Assembly (NCBI RefSeq): GCF_900143065.1
Contig: NZ_FRCX01000002.1
Coordinates: forward strand, 558,001 to 622,000
Source: Duganella sacchari
Lineage (GTDB): Bacteria > Pseudomonadota > Gammaproteobacteria > Burkholderiales > Burkholderiaceae_D
Direction: 5' to 3'
DNA: 64,000 nt
Position 1 is the stretch's first letter; every line of letters starts with the position of its first letter. The notes below the pieces were generated by a model. It was not told the origin of the DNA. It saw only the letters and a program-made list of their open reading frames with translations, and searched no databases. This document shows positions 18,524 to 27,800 of this stretch, piece by piece. A program made the position numbers and the translations under genes.

Positions 18524-19759
18524 ATGCACATCCATAATCTCATCGGCATCGGCTTCGGCCCATCCAACCTGGCGCTGGCCATTGCATTGCAGGAGCAAGG
18601 CCACTCGCCTGACGCGCTGTACCTGGAAAAACAGGCGCACTTTGCCTGGCATCCCGGCATGCTGCTGGATGGTACCCACATGCAGATTTCCTTCCTCAAG
18701 GACCTGGCGACCCTGCGCAATCCGGCGAGCCGCTACACCTTCCTGAATTATCTGCACCAGCAGCAGCGCCTGCCGGACTTCATCAATCTCAAGACATTCT
18801 ACCCAAGCCGCTATGAGTTCAACGACTATCTGGCCTGGGCCGCGCGCCAGTTCGCAGCGCAAACCCGCTACGGCGAAGAAGTAACGGCGGTGCTGCCAGT
18901 ACAGCAGGATGGCCGCGTGACGCACCTGACGGTCGTCTCACGCGACAGCCACGGAGAGCAGCATGAGCGCCTGGCGCGCAATATCGTGGTCAGCATCGGC
19001 GGCGCCGCGTCCATCCCCGAATGCTTTGCGCCGTTCCGCGACGATGCGCGCGTATTCCACTCCAGCGCCTACCTGGCCAGCATGAATAAACTGAAGGATG
19101 CGCGCCGCGTCGCCGTGATCGGCGCCGGGCAGAGTGCAGCCGAAATCTTCATGGACCTGCACGGCAAGGGCTGCCACGTCGATCTGGTGACGCGTGCACG
19201 CGCCATGAAACCCGCGGACGACAGCCCCTTTATCAACGAAATCTTCAACGCCGACTACACCGACTACGTCTTCAAGCAGCCGCCATCGGAGCGCGCCGCC
19301 CTGATCGAGGAACACCTGAACACCAACTACGCTGTCGCCGATACAGACCTGATCGAGCAGATCTTCCGTGTCTTCTACCAGCAAAAAGTACTGGGCCACC
19401 AGCACCACCAGTTCCTGCGCCGCCACGAAGTGGTGACGGTCAACGCGGAAGCCAGCGGCATCCAGCTGCAACTGAAGGACCAGGACAGCGGCACCACCTT
19501 CGCCAGCCGTTACGACGCGGTGATCCTGGCGACAGGCTATCGCCGCCAGCAGCATCAGAAACTGCTGTCAGCCCTGTCGCCATGGCTGGACAATATGGCA
19601 GTGGACCGCAACTACCAGTTGATCGCCGATGAGCGCTTCGCGCCACGCGTCTTCCTGCAAGGCAGCTGCGAAGCCTCGCACGGCCTGTCCGATACCCTGC
19701 TTTCCATCACCGCCATCCGCAGCCAGGAAATCGGCGCCGCCCTGCAAGCCGCCGCCTGA
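18524..19759 (+). CDS. pvdA: L-ornithine N5-monooxygenase (PvdA/SidA family)
   Basis: FAD- and NADPH-dependent hydroxylase that converts L-ornithine to N5-hydroxyornithine, the first step to hydroxamate ligands. The FAD motif GIGFGPSNLALAIAL is at the N-terminus, the substrate/flavin region is MQISFLKDLATLRNP, the NADP motif is VIGAGQSAAE and the C-terminal ATG motif is VILATGYRRQ. It is somewhat shorter (411 aa) than Pseudomonas PvdA but all motifs are present. AGGA lies about 9 nt before the ATG. It has its own ECF-type promoter and is followed by the TonB receptor with a separate one. Confidence 0.95.
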   Translation: MHIHNLIGIGFGPSNLALAIALQEQGHSPDALYLEKQAHFAWHPGMLLDGTHMQISFLKDLATLRNPASRYTFLNYLHQQQRLPDFINLKTFYPSRYEFNDYLAWAARQFAAQTRYGEEVTAVLPVQQDGRVTHLTVVSRDSHGEQHERLARNIVVSIGGAASIPECFAPFRDDARVFHSSAYLASMNKLKDARRVAVIGAGQSAAEIFMDLHGKGCHVDLVTRARAMKPADDSPFINEIFNADYTDYVFKQPPSERAALIEEHLNTNYAVADTDLIEQIFRVFYQQKVLGHQHHQFLRRHEVVTVNAEASGIQLQLKDQDSGTTFASRYDAVILATGYRRQQHQKLLSALSPWLDNMAVDRNYQLIADERFAPRVFLQGSCEASHGLSDTLLSITAIRSQEIGAALQAAA

Positions 19760-19793
19760 TCCCCGCCGCCGCGAAAGCGGAATAACTTTTTCT

Positions 19794-19818
19794 TAAATTT
19801 CTGCCTCGCTGATTCGTC
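19794..19818 (+). promoter_or_regulatory. ECF-sigma promoter of TonB receptor
   Basis: TAAAT (19794-19798), 16 nt, CGTC (19815-19818). The first bases after the -35 (TTCTGCC) match the fhuF promoter. The leader to ATG 19898 is about 70 nt. Confidence 0.75.
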
Positions 19819-19897
19819 AGCGGGGTAGGACTACATGCGCCCGTTTCTTTTGAGCATGTACAGCTGCTTTTTATTATTATCAACCAGGCAAGTAAAT

Positions 19898-22096
19898 ATG
19901 CATATTGTTCTTCGTCACATCCCTCTCCGGCGCGGTGCGCTGGTCCTGCAACTGGCGCTGGCCAGTCTTTCCATGGGCGGCATGGCTCACGCCGAGCAAG
20001 CACCTGCATCCGTCGCCAAGGACGGCCAGACACTGGGCACGGTCACTGTCACTGCCGGCGCCACCGGCCCGACGGAAGGCAGCGGCTCCTACACCACCAG
20101 TGCCAGCACCAGCGCCACCGGCCTGAATCTGTCGATCCGCGATACGCCACAATCCGTGACCGTGATTACGCGCGAGCGACTGGATGACCAGGCGCTGCAC
20201 ACCGTCTTCGATGTGGTGAATAACACCACCGGTGTCTCGGCCAAGGAAATCGACAGTGTCCGCGCTTACTACTACGCGCGCGGCTTCCAGATCGACAAAA
20301 TCCAGATGGACGGCATTCCTATGGTCGGCGGCAACGCAGGCGAGTCGCAGGCCGACACCGCGATTTATGACCGCGTTGAAGTGATCCGCGGCGCTACTGG
20401 CCTGATGAGCGGTACGGGTAATCCATCCGCTTCGATTAACCTGATCCGCAAGCATGCGGACAGCAAGGTCTTCACCGGCTCGGCAAGCCTGAGCGTGGGC
20501 TCCTGGGACAAGCGCAACGGCGTTATCGATCTGAGCTCGCCGCTGAATGCAGAAGGCACGGTACGCGGCCGCGTCGTCATCAGCGCAGAAGACAAGGACA
20601 ACTTCATCCGGCTGGAAAACACCCGCAAGACCCTGGCCTATGGCGTGATCGACGCCGACCTGACGCCGGATACCCGCCTCAGTGTCGGCTTCAGCGAGCA
20701 GCGCGACCGTCACCGCGGCAACCAATGGGCAGGTCTGCCGATTTTCTACAGCGACTTCACGCGCACCGACTGGGACCGTTCGACCACCACCGCCGCCAGC
20801 TGGAACTTCTGGGATACCAAACAGCGCACCGCCTTCGCCACGCTGGAACACCGTTTCGCCAATCAATGGAAGCTGCAAGCTTCGTCCAACCAGCGCACCA
20901 ACAGCGGTGACCAGCGCCTCAACTGGATGGATGGCGTGGTAGACCGCAACACCGGCCTGGGTCTGGAACCATGGATCATCGGCTATGGCGTCAGCGACAA
21001 GCAAAGCGACTTTGGACTGACCGCATCCGGCCCGTTCGAACTGGCTGGCCGCAAGCATGAACTGGCCGTTGGTATTCTGCACGGTGAACACAAGACCTTG
21101 TGGCTTTCCAGCGATGCCAGCGTGCTGCCGCCTATCGGCGACTTCCGCGCCTGGACCGGCGCTTATCCTGAACCCAACTGGTCGCCCTACCAGACCGGCA
21201 GCTTCAACCGCGATACGCAGACCAGCGCGTATGCCATGGCCCGCCTGCAGGCGACCGACGCCCTCAAATTCATCGTCGGCAGCCGTGTCACCAACTGGGA
21301 GCGCAAAGGCGACAAGGCATTGTGGACGGCGGAAGCCTTCAAGATCACCCACAACGGCGAGATCACGCCGTATGTCGGCGCGCTGTACGACCTGACGCCA
21401 CAAACCACGCTTTACACCAGCTACACCACCATCTTCGATGCGCAGAACTATCGCGACAAGCGCGGCGTCTATGTCGATCCGCTCAAGGGCAAGGCATTTG
21501 AAGCCGGCGTCAAGGGCGAGCTGATTGACGGCAAGCTGAATACCTCGTTCGCCGTGTTCCACATCAAGCAGGACAACTTTGCCATCCCGGATGGCAACGA
21601 GGTCATTCCCAATACCCGCGAACAGGCTTACACCACCACCAGTGGCACCAAGACCAAGGGCTACGAGTTTGAGCTGAGCGGCGAACTGGCGCGCGGCTGG
21701 AGCGCAAGCCTGGGCTGGAGCCAGTTTAACAGCGAGGATGGCACCGGCAAGGACATCAACACCGCGCATCCGCACAAGATGCTGAAGGCTTACACCAAAT
21801 ATCGCCTGCCTGGCGAATGGAGCAAGCTGGCGATCGGCGGCGGCGTGAACTGGGAAGGCCGCAGCTATGCGGAAATCACCGATCCACGCAACGGCAAGAC
21901 CGTACAGGTAGGTCAGGATTCCTATGCGGTGGCGAGCCTGATGGCGAACTACCAGTACAGCCCACAGCTGTCGCTGCAAGTGAATGTGAACAATCTGTTT
22001 GACAAGAAGTACTACGCCAACCAGATCGACACCTTCAAGAACATCACTTTTGGCGCGCCACGCAATGTGCTGGCGACGCTCAAGTACCAGTTCTGA
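19898..22096 (+). CDS. TonB-dependent ferri-siderophore receptor
   Basis: Outer-membrane gated porin for the cognate ferric siderophore, 732 aa. The signal peptide is MHIVLRHIPLRRGALVLQLA..., ending near MAHA|EQ. The plug contains IRDTPQSVTVITRERLDDQ and YDRVEVIRGATGLMSGTGNPSA, and the barrel ends in the aromatic terminus NVLATLKYQF. Between signal peptide and plug there are only about 40 residues, so no N-terminal signalling (STN) domain is present and surface signalling to a sigma factor is not expected. An upstream in-frame ATG at 19835 with AGGA nearby is an alternative start, but it falls close to the predicted transcription start. Confidence 0.95.
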   Translation: MHIVLRHIPLRRGALVLQLALASLSMGGMAHAEQAPASVAKDGQTLGTVTVTAGATGPTEGSGSYTTSASTSATGLNLSIRDTPQSVTVITRERLDDQALHTVFDVVNNTTGVSAKEIDSVRAYYYARGFQIDKIQMDGIPMVGGNAGESQADTAIYDRVEVIRGATGLMSGTGNPSASINLIRKHADSKVFTGSASLSVGSWDKRNGVIDLSSPLNAEGTVRGRVVISAEDKDNFIRLENTRKTLAYGVIDADLTPDTRLSVGFSEQRDRHRGNQWAGLPIFYSDFTRTDWDRSTTTAASWNFWDTKQRTAFATLEHRFANQWKLQASSNQRTNSGDQRLNWMDGVVDRNTGLGLEPWIIGYGVSDKQSDFGLTASGPFELAGRKHELAVGILHGEHKTLWLSSDASVLPPIGDFRAWTGAYPEPNWSPYQTGSFNRDTQTSAYAMARLQATDALKFIVGSRVTNWERKGDKALWTAEAFKITHNGEITPYVGALYDLTPQTTLYTSYTTIFDAQNYRDKRGVYVDPLKGKAFEAGVKGELIDGKLNTSFAVFHIKQDNFAIPDGNEVIPNTREQAYTTTSGTKTKGYEFELSGELARGWSASLGWSQFNSEDGTGKDINTAHPHKMLKAYTKYRLPGEWSKLAIGGGVNWEGRSYAEITDPRNGKTVQVGQDSYAVASLMANYQYSPQLSLQVNVNNLFDKKYYANQIDTFKNITFGAPRNVLATLKYQF

Positions 22097-22107
22097 GAAT
22101 GAAGAAG

Positions 22108-22126
22108 GCCGGGTGCAATGCCCGGC
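22108..22126. terminator. Hairpin between convergent receptor and formyltransferase genes
   Basis: GCCGGG (22108-22113), 7-nt loop, CCCGGC (22121-22126), followed by ATTCTT on the plus strand and CTTCTTC on the minus strand. It is weakly T-rich on both sides and probably a bidirectional terminator. Confidence 0.55.
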
Positions 22127-22133
22127 ATTCTTA

Positions 22134-22973
22134 TCAGGCAGCCTTGCGCAGGCGGCCTGCCATCAGCGTCAGGCCCTGATGCAGCGCCGGGAATAGGCTG
22201 TAGTTGAAGTTATTCCAGCGCAGTTCCAGTATCGTGTCTTCGGGATCGATCTCCGTTTTAAGCACATCCACAATCACTTCGCCGGAGTCGATGCCGTTAT
22301 CGACATAGTGGAATGAAGCGCCCGTCATCCGTAACGGCTCGACCGCGACTGTCTCTTTCGTCGTCCAGTCAACCACCTTCTCGCCGCGCGCGCCGTACAA
22401 CGCGTCCAGCGTAGCCCAGGCGCCGCGCCGTTCGTAGGGCGACTCCAGACGGGTAATGCCTGGATGGATATTCACGATACGGCGATGATATGCCGCGCCG
22501 GGCCGCACCAGTTCATCCAGGATCACCAGCAGGCCGTCAAGCACCACCAGGTCGGCATCCAGCTCGTTCAGGCGTGCCAGCAGGCGTGCCTCGAAATCGC
22601 GCTTGCCTGCGATGTGCTCCGGTGTGCCTTTAGCGTGACGGCGATAGGTCGACGGGATCGGCTGCAGCAGATCATCCAGCGCGCGGCCCTGTACCGCCAG
22701 GCCTTGCGGATAGATCCACTTCTTGCCTTGCTCCCGGCGGAAGCCATAGCCGGCCAGTTTTTCACGGTCACGCGGAGAGTCGGCGTCATCATCATAGATG
22801 ACGGCTTCCAGGCTGTAGGACAGGCCAAGACTGGTCTCGTTAAGCGCCTCGGTCAGATATTCGAGCGGCGATTTCATGTAGCGCTGCTGTTCCTTGTACT
22901 CGATGTACTGTCCCGCCTGATCGGCAGTGGCATTCCTCAACGAGCAGATATAGACGATTTTTGCCTTCGACAT
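22134..22973 (-). CDS. N5-hydroxyornithine formyltransferase (PvdF-like)
   Basis: Formyltetrahydrofolate-dependent enzyme of the purine/methionyl formyltransferase fold, 279 aa. The catalytic Asn-His-Asp set is visible as IVNIHPGITR and FHYVDNGIDSGEVIVD. With the hydroxylase it would give N5-formyl-N5-hydroxyornithine, a hydroxamate ligand. It is monocistronic on the minus strand with its own ECF-type promoter. The length and N-terminal LRNATADQAGQYIEYKEQQR resemble PvdF rather than the longer Fmt. No strong ribosome-binding site is seen upstream. Confidence 0.88.
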   Translation of the reverse strand: MSKAKIVYICSLRNATADQAGQYIEYKEQQRYMKSPLEYLTEALNETSLGLSYSLEAVIYDDDADSPRDREKLAGYGFRREQGKKWIYPQGLAVQGRALDDLLQPIPSTYRRHAKGTPEHIAGKRDFEARLLARLNELDADLVVLDGLLVILDELVRPGAAYHRRIVNIHPGITRLESPYERRGAWATLDALYGARGEKVVDWTTKETVAVEPLRMTGASFHYVDNGIDSGEVIVDVLKTEIDPEDTILELRWNNFNYSLFPALHQGLTLMAGRLRKAA

Positions 22974-23028
22974 AGGGTATATGCGTTCAAGTTGGTTATT
23001 CGGGCCGGACTGCCGGACTTAGTAGCAT

Positions 23029-23053
23029 GACGAGCGAGCACACAAAAAAGTTA
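23029..23053 (-). promoter_or_regulatory. ECF-sigma promoter of formyltransferase
   Basis: On the minus strand TAACT (23053-23049), 16 nt, CGTC (23032-23029). The -35 deviates by one base at the fourth position from the other sites. The leader is about 50 nt to the start at 22973. Confidence 0.6.
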
Positions 23054-23055
23054 GC

Positions 23056-23080
23056 TAAACAAACCGCCATGCGGATCGTC
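23056..23080 (+). promoter_or_regulatory. ECF-sigma promoter of esterase-acyltransferase pair
   Basis: TAAAC (23056-23060), 16 nt, CGTC (23077-23080). It lies downstream of the longest-frame start at 23027, so the esterase must start later (23111). Only two bases separate this -35 from the divergent one. Confidence 0.72.
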
Positions 23081-23110
23081 TATCAGACACTGTCATCACT
23101 TTTGTTTGTC

Positions 23111-24064
23111 ATGCCGCTCAATCCCGACCTCGCATCTTTCCTGGAGCTGGTGCAAGCCGGCGATAGCCAGCCTATGCATCTGCAAACGCCGGCCGCCGCC
23201 CGCGCCAGCTATGACGAAGCAACACCCATGCTCGATGCGCCCGGCGCTGCATCGGTCGCCACGCAAGACCTGTCCCTGCCCTGCGCTGACGGTCACCAGG
23301 TCGGCGCGAGGCTGTACTCACCACCGTCGACGGACAGCCTGCCTTGCCTGCTGTTCTTCCATGGCGGCGGCTTCTGCATCGGCGGCCTTGACTCTCACGA
23401 TGCGCTATGCCGTGATCTGGCAGAGCGCACGCCCTGCAAAGTGCTCGCGGTCGATTACCGGCTGGCGCCGGAACATAAATTCCCCGCTGCGTACAACGAT
23501 GCCCGCGATGCCTGGCAATGGCTATGCAGGCACGCCGCCAGCCACGGAATTGACGCCGGACGTCTCGCCGTTGGCGGCGACAGCGCCGGTGGCACGCTGG
23601 CCACCACGCTCTGCATCGCCCTGAAAAACGCCGGTCAACGGCAACCGGCGCTGCAAGTGCTGCTCTATCCCTGCACCAGCAGCCAGCAAAACAGTCCGTC
23701 CCATGAGCGTCATGGCCAGGGTTATCTGCTGGAGGCGGAAACCCTGCAATGGATGTTTGCCCACTATCTGAATCACCCGCATGACCGCAATGACTGGCGT
23801 TTTGCGCCGCTGGCGGCACAGGATGTCTCGGGCCTGGCGTCAGCACACATCGTCCTGGCCGAATACGATCCCCTGCTGGATGAAGGCGTGGCCTATGGCG
23901 CCAAGCTGCACGACGCCGGCGTACCGGTAACGCAGAAGATTTACACCGGCATGGTGCATGACTTTGCGCGGCTGGGAAATATCGTTGACGACGCGGACAC
24001 CCTGCGCGACGATCTGGCGCACATCTTATCTGGCGCCTTTGCCGGCGTAACAGCAAATGATTGA
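23111..24064 (+). CDS. Alpha/beta-hydrolase esterase (hormone-sensitive-lipase family)
   Basis: A 317-aa serine esterase. The oxyanion motif HGGGFCIGG, nucleophile GGDSAGGT, acid AEYDPLLDEG and His in GMVHDFARLG are all present. The frame is open from 23027, but the predicted promoter lies at 23056-23080 and family members begin like MPLNPDLASFLELV, so ATG 23111 is chosen. It overlaps the acyltransferase start by 8 bp. A role in siderophore maturation or ferri-siderophore breakdown is plausible from co-regulation, but the megasynthase product as read contains no obvious ester, so its substrate is open. Confidence 0.85.
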   Translation: MPLNPDLASFLELVQAGDSQPMHLQTPAAARASYDEATPMLDAPGAASVATQDLSLPCADGHQVGARLYSPPSTDSLPCLLFFHGGGFCIGGLDSHDALCRDLAERTPCKVLAVDYRLAPEHKFPAAYNDARDAWQWLCRHAASHGIDAGRLAVGGDSAGGTLATTLCIALKNAGQRQPALQVLLYPCTSSQQNSPSHERHGQGYLLEAETLQWMFAHYLNHPHDRNDWRFAPLAAQDVSGLASAHIVLAEYDPLLDEGVAYGAKLHDAGVPVTQKIYTGMVHDFARLGNIVDDADTLRDDLAHILSGAFAGVTAND

Positions 24065-24800
24065 ACTCCAGGCCGCGTCCCACGCAGAAGAGCGCAGTAA
24101 GCCTGTACTGAATCAGCACAACGCACACGACCGCGCGCTGTGGTTGCCGCAAGCGCAGCGGGTATTCCCATTGAGTTTCGAGATCAGCGGCGGACATCGT
24201 CATCCCGCGCGTCCTGCGCAACCTGTGGGCGTGGTGTACCAGCGCCACATCCCATGGCTGCAGCAGACACTGAGCTTTCGCGTAGCCGATATCGATGCCG
24301 ACCTACCCCATTTTCACCGCTGGATGAACGATCCGTTTGTCGCCGAGTTTTGGGAGGAGGAAGGTAGCCTCGACTATCACCGCAGCTATCTGGAACGGCT
24401 AGGCGCGGACCCGCACAGCATTCCGCTCATCGCCTGCCTGGACGAAAGGCCGATCGGCTACTTCGAAGTATATTGGGCCAAGGAAGACCGCATCTCGCCG
24501 TTCTGCGACGCCACCGATTTTGACCGTGGCTGGCACGTGCTGATCGGCGAAGCGGATTGCCGCGGCAAGGCCTTTGTATCGGCGTGGCTGCCTTCGATTT
24601 CCCACTATCTGTTCCTGGACGATCACCGCACCCACCGGCTGGTGATTGAGCCGCGCTCGGACAACCAGCGCATGCGCCGCAATCTGCAGCGTTCCGGCTA
24701 TTCCCTGCTGGGCGAATTCGACTTCCCGCACAAACGCGCCGTACTGGGCGCCCTGCCACGCCAGCGCTTCTTCGACGAACAATTCTGGTCCCCGCGATAA
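24057..24800 (+). CDS. GNAT siderophore N-acyltransferase (IucB/RhbD-like, hydroxyornithine acyl transfer)
   Basis: A 247-aa member of the siderophore acyltransferase branch of GNAT enzymes. After an N-terminal extension, the conserved core runs from VADIDADLPHFHRWMNDPFV through PLIACLDERPIGYFEVYWAKEDRI and GWHVLIGEADCRGKAFVSAW to RLVIEPRSDNQRMRRNLQRS and PHKRAVL. Relatives acetylate or acylate N-hydroxylysine or N-hydroxyornithine with acyl-CoA. With the formyltransferase also encoded, the product may carry two different hydroxamates. It is translationally coupled to the esterase. The acyl-CoA chain length cannot be told. Confidence 0.85.
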   Translation: MIELQAASHAEERSKPVLNQHNAHDRALWLPQAQRVFPLSFEISGGHRHPARPAQPVGVVYQRHIPWLQQTLSFRVADIDADLPHFHRWMNDPFVAEFWEEEGSLDYHRSYLERLGADPHSIPLIACLDERPIGYFEVYWAKEDRISPFCDATDFDRGWHVLIGEADCRGKAFVSAWLPSISHYLFLDDHRTHRLVIEPRSDNQRMRRNLQRSGYSLLGEFDFPHKRAVLGALPRQRFFDEQFWSPR

Positions 24801-24821
24801 GCAAGTCGCCAGCGACCAAAT

Positions 24822-24847
24822 AGGCTGGCCCCGCGCGGGGCCAGCCT
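24822..24847. terminator. Perfect 26-nt palindrome between convergent operons
   Basis: AGGCTGGCCCCGC followed directly by its exact reverse complement. It lies between the acyltransferase (+) and the last NRPS gene (-). A very stable hairpin without a clear T run; probably a bidirectional transcription barrier. Confidence 0.6.
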
Positions 24848-24857
24848 CACCTTCTAC

Positions 24858-27800
24858 CTACCCCTGTAACACACCCTCCCCCAAACGGGCGGCCTGCTCC
24901 AGCCACTGTGGATTACGCATGATCGTGTAGTGGCCTGCCGCGATCTCGCTGGCCACGCCTTGGGCAGCGGTCTGCCGCAACAGTGCCGCCCGCTCATCGC
25001 CCGCACGTCCCTCAGCCCACCAATAATGCGGCTGGCACGAGAGCTTTGTCAGCGGACCTGCCTCGATCGACAGCGCCTTCAGATGGCGCGCCACTTCAAA
25101 GCCACGCAACAGCTCTGCCGCCCCCATCTCCCCGTACACCGTGCGGTTACCGGCCAAGGCCTGCGACAGCAGTGCTTCCAGCTCAGGCCCCGGCGCCGAC
25201 GGTAACGGGGAAAGCGTCACATCCGGCAGCAACTGGGACAGGAAGTCAGCGAAATCCAGCTGCCATGGCGGCATGACTGCCTGTTCGGCGCCAGGAATGA
25301 AGGGATCAACCAGGCCGGCAAAACTGACCGTCTGCCCCTCCGACTCCAGCAGTGCCGCAACCATGGCCACCAGCGTGCCGCCAAGCGACCATCCCATCAG
25401 GCGATACGGCCCCTGGGGCTGCGCCTGGCGAATCATGCGGGTGTAGTCGCGCGCCATCTGCTCCAGCGAAGCATCAACGTGGCTGCTGTCGGCCAGCATC
25501 CGGCAAGCGATGCCGTACACCGTGGCCACGCCATCCAGCTTGCGTGCCAATGGCTGGTAGTCAAAGATGGTGCCAAACCCCGGGTGCAGGCAGAATAAGG
25601 GCTCGTGGCCCTCGTGGTTCAGCGCCGTGACGCCGGATTGAATCGCGCGCTCTTCCGCATCCAGCCCAAGCAATTGGGCGATAGTCGGCTTTTGCGTCAG
25701 GTCGCGCAGCTTGAAGTTGAAACGTGCATCTTTCAGCGCACGCAGGCGCGAAATCAATTTCAGGCAAAGCAGCGAATCGCCGCCCAGTTCAAAGAAATTG
25801 TCCGTTTCTCCAACGCGCTCCACACCCAGCACCTCGCGCCACACCTCACACATTTGCTCTGCCTGCGGCGTGGACGGCGCGCGATACTGGCGTACGTTCG
25901 TACTCAGGATAGCCGGCAGCGAGTGGCGATCCAGCTTCCCGGTCGGCAGGCGTGGCAGTTCAGGAAGTACTGCATAAGCGGCGGGCTGCATGAAGTCGGG
26001 CAGCGCATCAGCGACCGTGATACGTGCCATCTGCATCACTTCCTGCGCGGGTCCATCGCTCGCAAGGTAGGCATGCAGGACTGCGCCGCCCTCGCCATTG
26101 ACCGCCACCACAGCAACATCGCTGACACCAGCAATCTTGCGCAATTGTGCCTCGATCTCACCCAGTTCGATGCGGAAGCCGCGGATTTTCACCTGATGAT
26201 CGGCGCGGCCGATGTACTCGGCGTTGCCGTCATCCAGCCAGCGCACCAGATCTCCGGTACGGTACAGGCGTCCGCCCGCCGCGCCAAATGGATCGGCGAC
26301 AAAGCGTTCGGCGGTCAGATCGCTACGGCCCATATAGCCGCGCGCCAGCCCGTAGCCACCGATATACAACTCGCCTACGGCGCCATGCGGTACCAGCTGC
26401 AGATCGCTGTCCAGAATATAGGCCGTACGTTCGCCAACCGGACGGCCGATTGGCGCATAAGCACAGTCGAATCCCTCATCGCCGCGCGCCTGCCAGATCA
26501 ATGGTGTGACCACGGTTTCAGTCGGTCCGTAACCATTGATAAGGCGCTGTGGACGCAGATGCCGGCGTACCTGCTCGAAACCTGCTTTCGGCATTGCTTC
26601 ACCACCGAATACGTACAACTCCACTGGCGGTGGATCACCAGCCATGCCAGCCCAATCGGCCAGCTGGCTCAGATACGCCGGCGGAAAAGCTACCGTGGAG
26701 ACGTCATAGCGATGCAGCGCGTCGCTGGCTTGTTCGGCTGTCCAGATCTCCGGATCGCGGATCGCGACGGAGGCGCCTGCGGTCAGTGCGCTAATCCAGC
26801 GCTCATGGGCGCCGTCGAACGAGAACGACATGAACAGCAGTTCGCAAGAACCTGGCTGTGTTGCATAGATCTCGTTGGTCGCCGCACAATGCATCGCCAG
26901 CGGCCCGTGCGCCACCGTCACACCTTTAGGCTGGCCAGTCGATCCCGAAGTGTAGATGACATAAGCCAGATGGTGCTCGCTGAGCGCAACGTCCGGATCG
27001 GCCGCGCTACGGCCGTCCAGCTGTAACTGCTCCAGCCAGACCGTAGGGCAAGGCAGATTATGCTGATACACACCGCTGCTAATCAACAGCGCCGGCGAAC
27101 AGTCGCCGATGATGTAGCGCAAACGCTCTAGCGGGTATTCCGCGTCCAGCGGTACATAGCCGGCGCCGGCCTTCAGGATCGCCAGCAGCGTCACAATCAT
27201 ATCGACAGAGCGCGGCAGCAGTACCGCCACCCGGTCTTCCGGCTTCAATCCCTGGGCGATCAGCCAGTGCGCGAGACGATTGGCACGCAGATTCAGCTCT
27301 GAAAAACTGACCATCTGTTCTCCCATGCGCAGCGCAATGGCTTCGGGATGTGACAACGCATGCCGTTCGATCTGACGATGCACCCAGTCTGGATGCTGGC
27401 GGAAGTCCGTCTGTCCAAGCGCAAGCACCGCTTCCGTGGCCTGCGCGTCGAGCCTCTGCAGCTCGCCCATCGGCATATCCGGCGTCACGCTCATGGTACG
27501 CAGCAGCTGGTCCATTTCGGCGCGCAGGGCCAACACCTCGCGTTCGCCGAAACTGGCGCGTGCATAGCAGAACTCAATCTCCAGCGCCCCTTCAAGCGTC
27601 ACCTGCAAGTCCATGGCGTAGCCAGTCAGCCCCTCGCTGCCGACATCGCCAAAGCGGAGGCCATGCGCCAGCGGCTCGCCCAGCGCCTTGTGCATCGGAT
27701 AGTTCTCGAACACGATAATGCTATCGAATAGCGCCTGGCCGGCAGCACCGCCCCAACGCTGAATCTGCGCCAGCGGCGTATGCTCATACTGGCGTGCATC

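Noticed and set aside
16737..18746. Open frame of 669 codons antisense to the acylase gene
   Set aside because: The acylase has all family motifs on the opposite strand; the antisense product has no recognisable feature and crosses two mapped promoters.
19880..21979. Open frame of 699 codons antisense to the TonB receptor
   Set aside because: Shadow frame of a clear receptor gene; no motif or ribosome site of its own.
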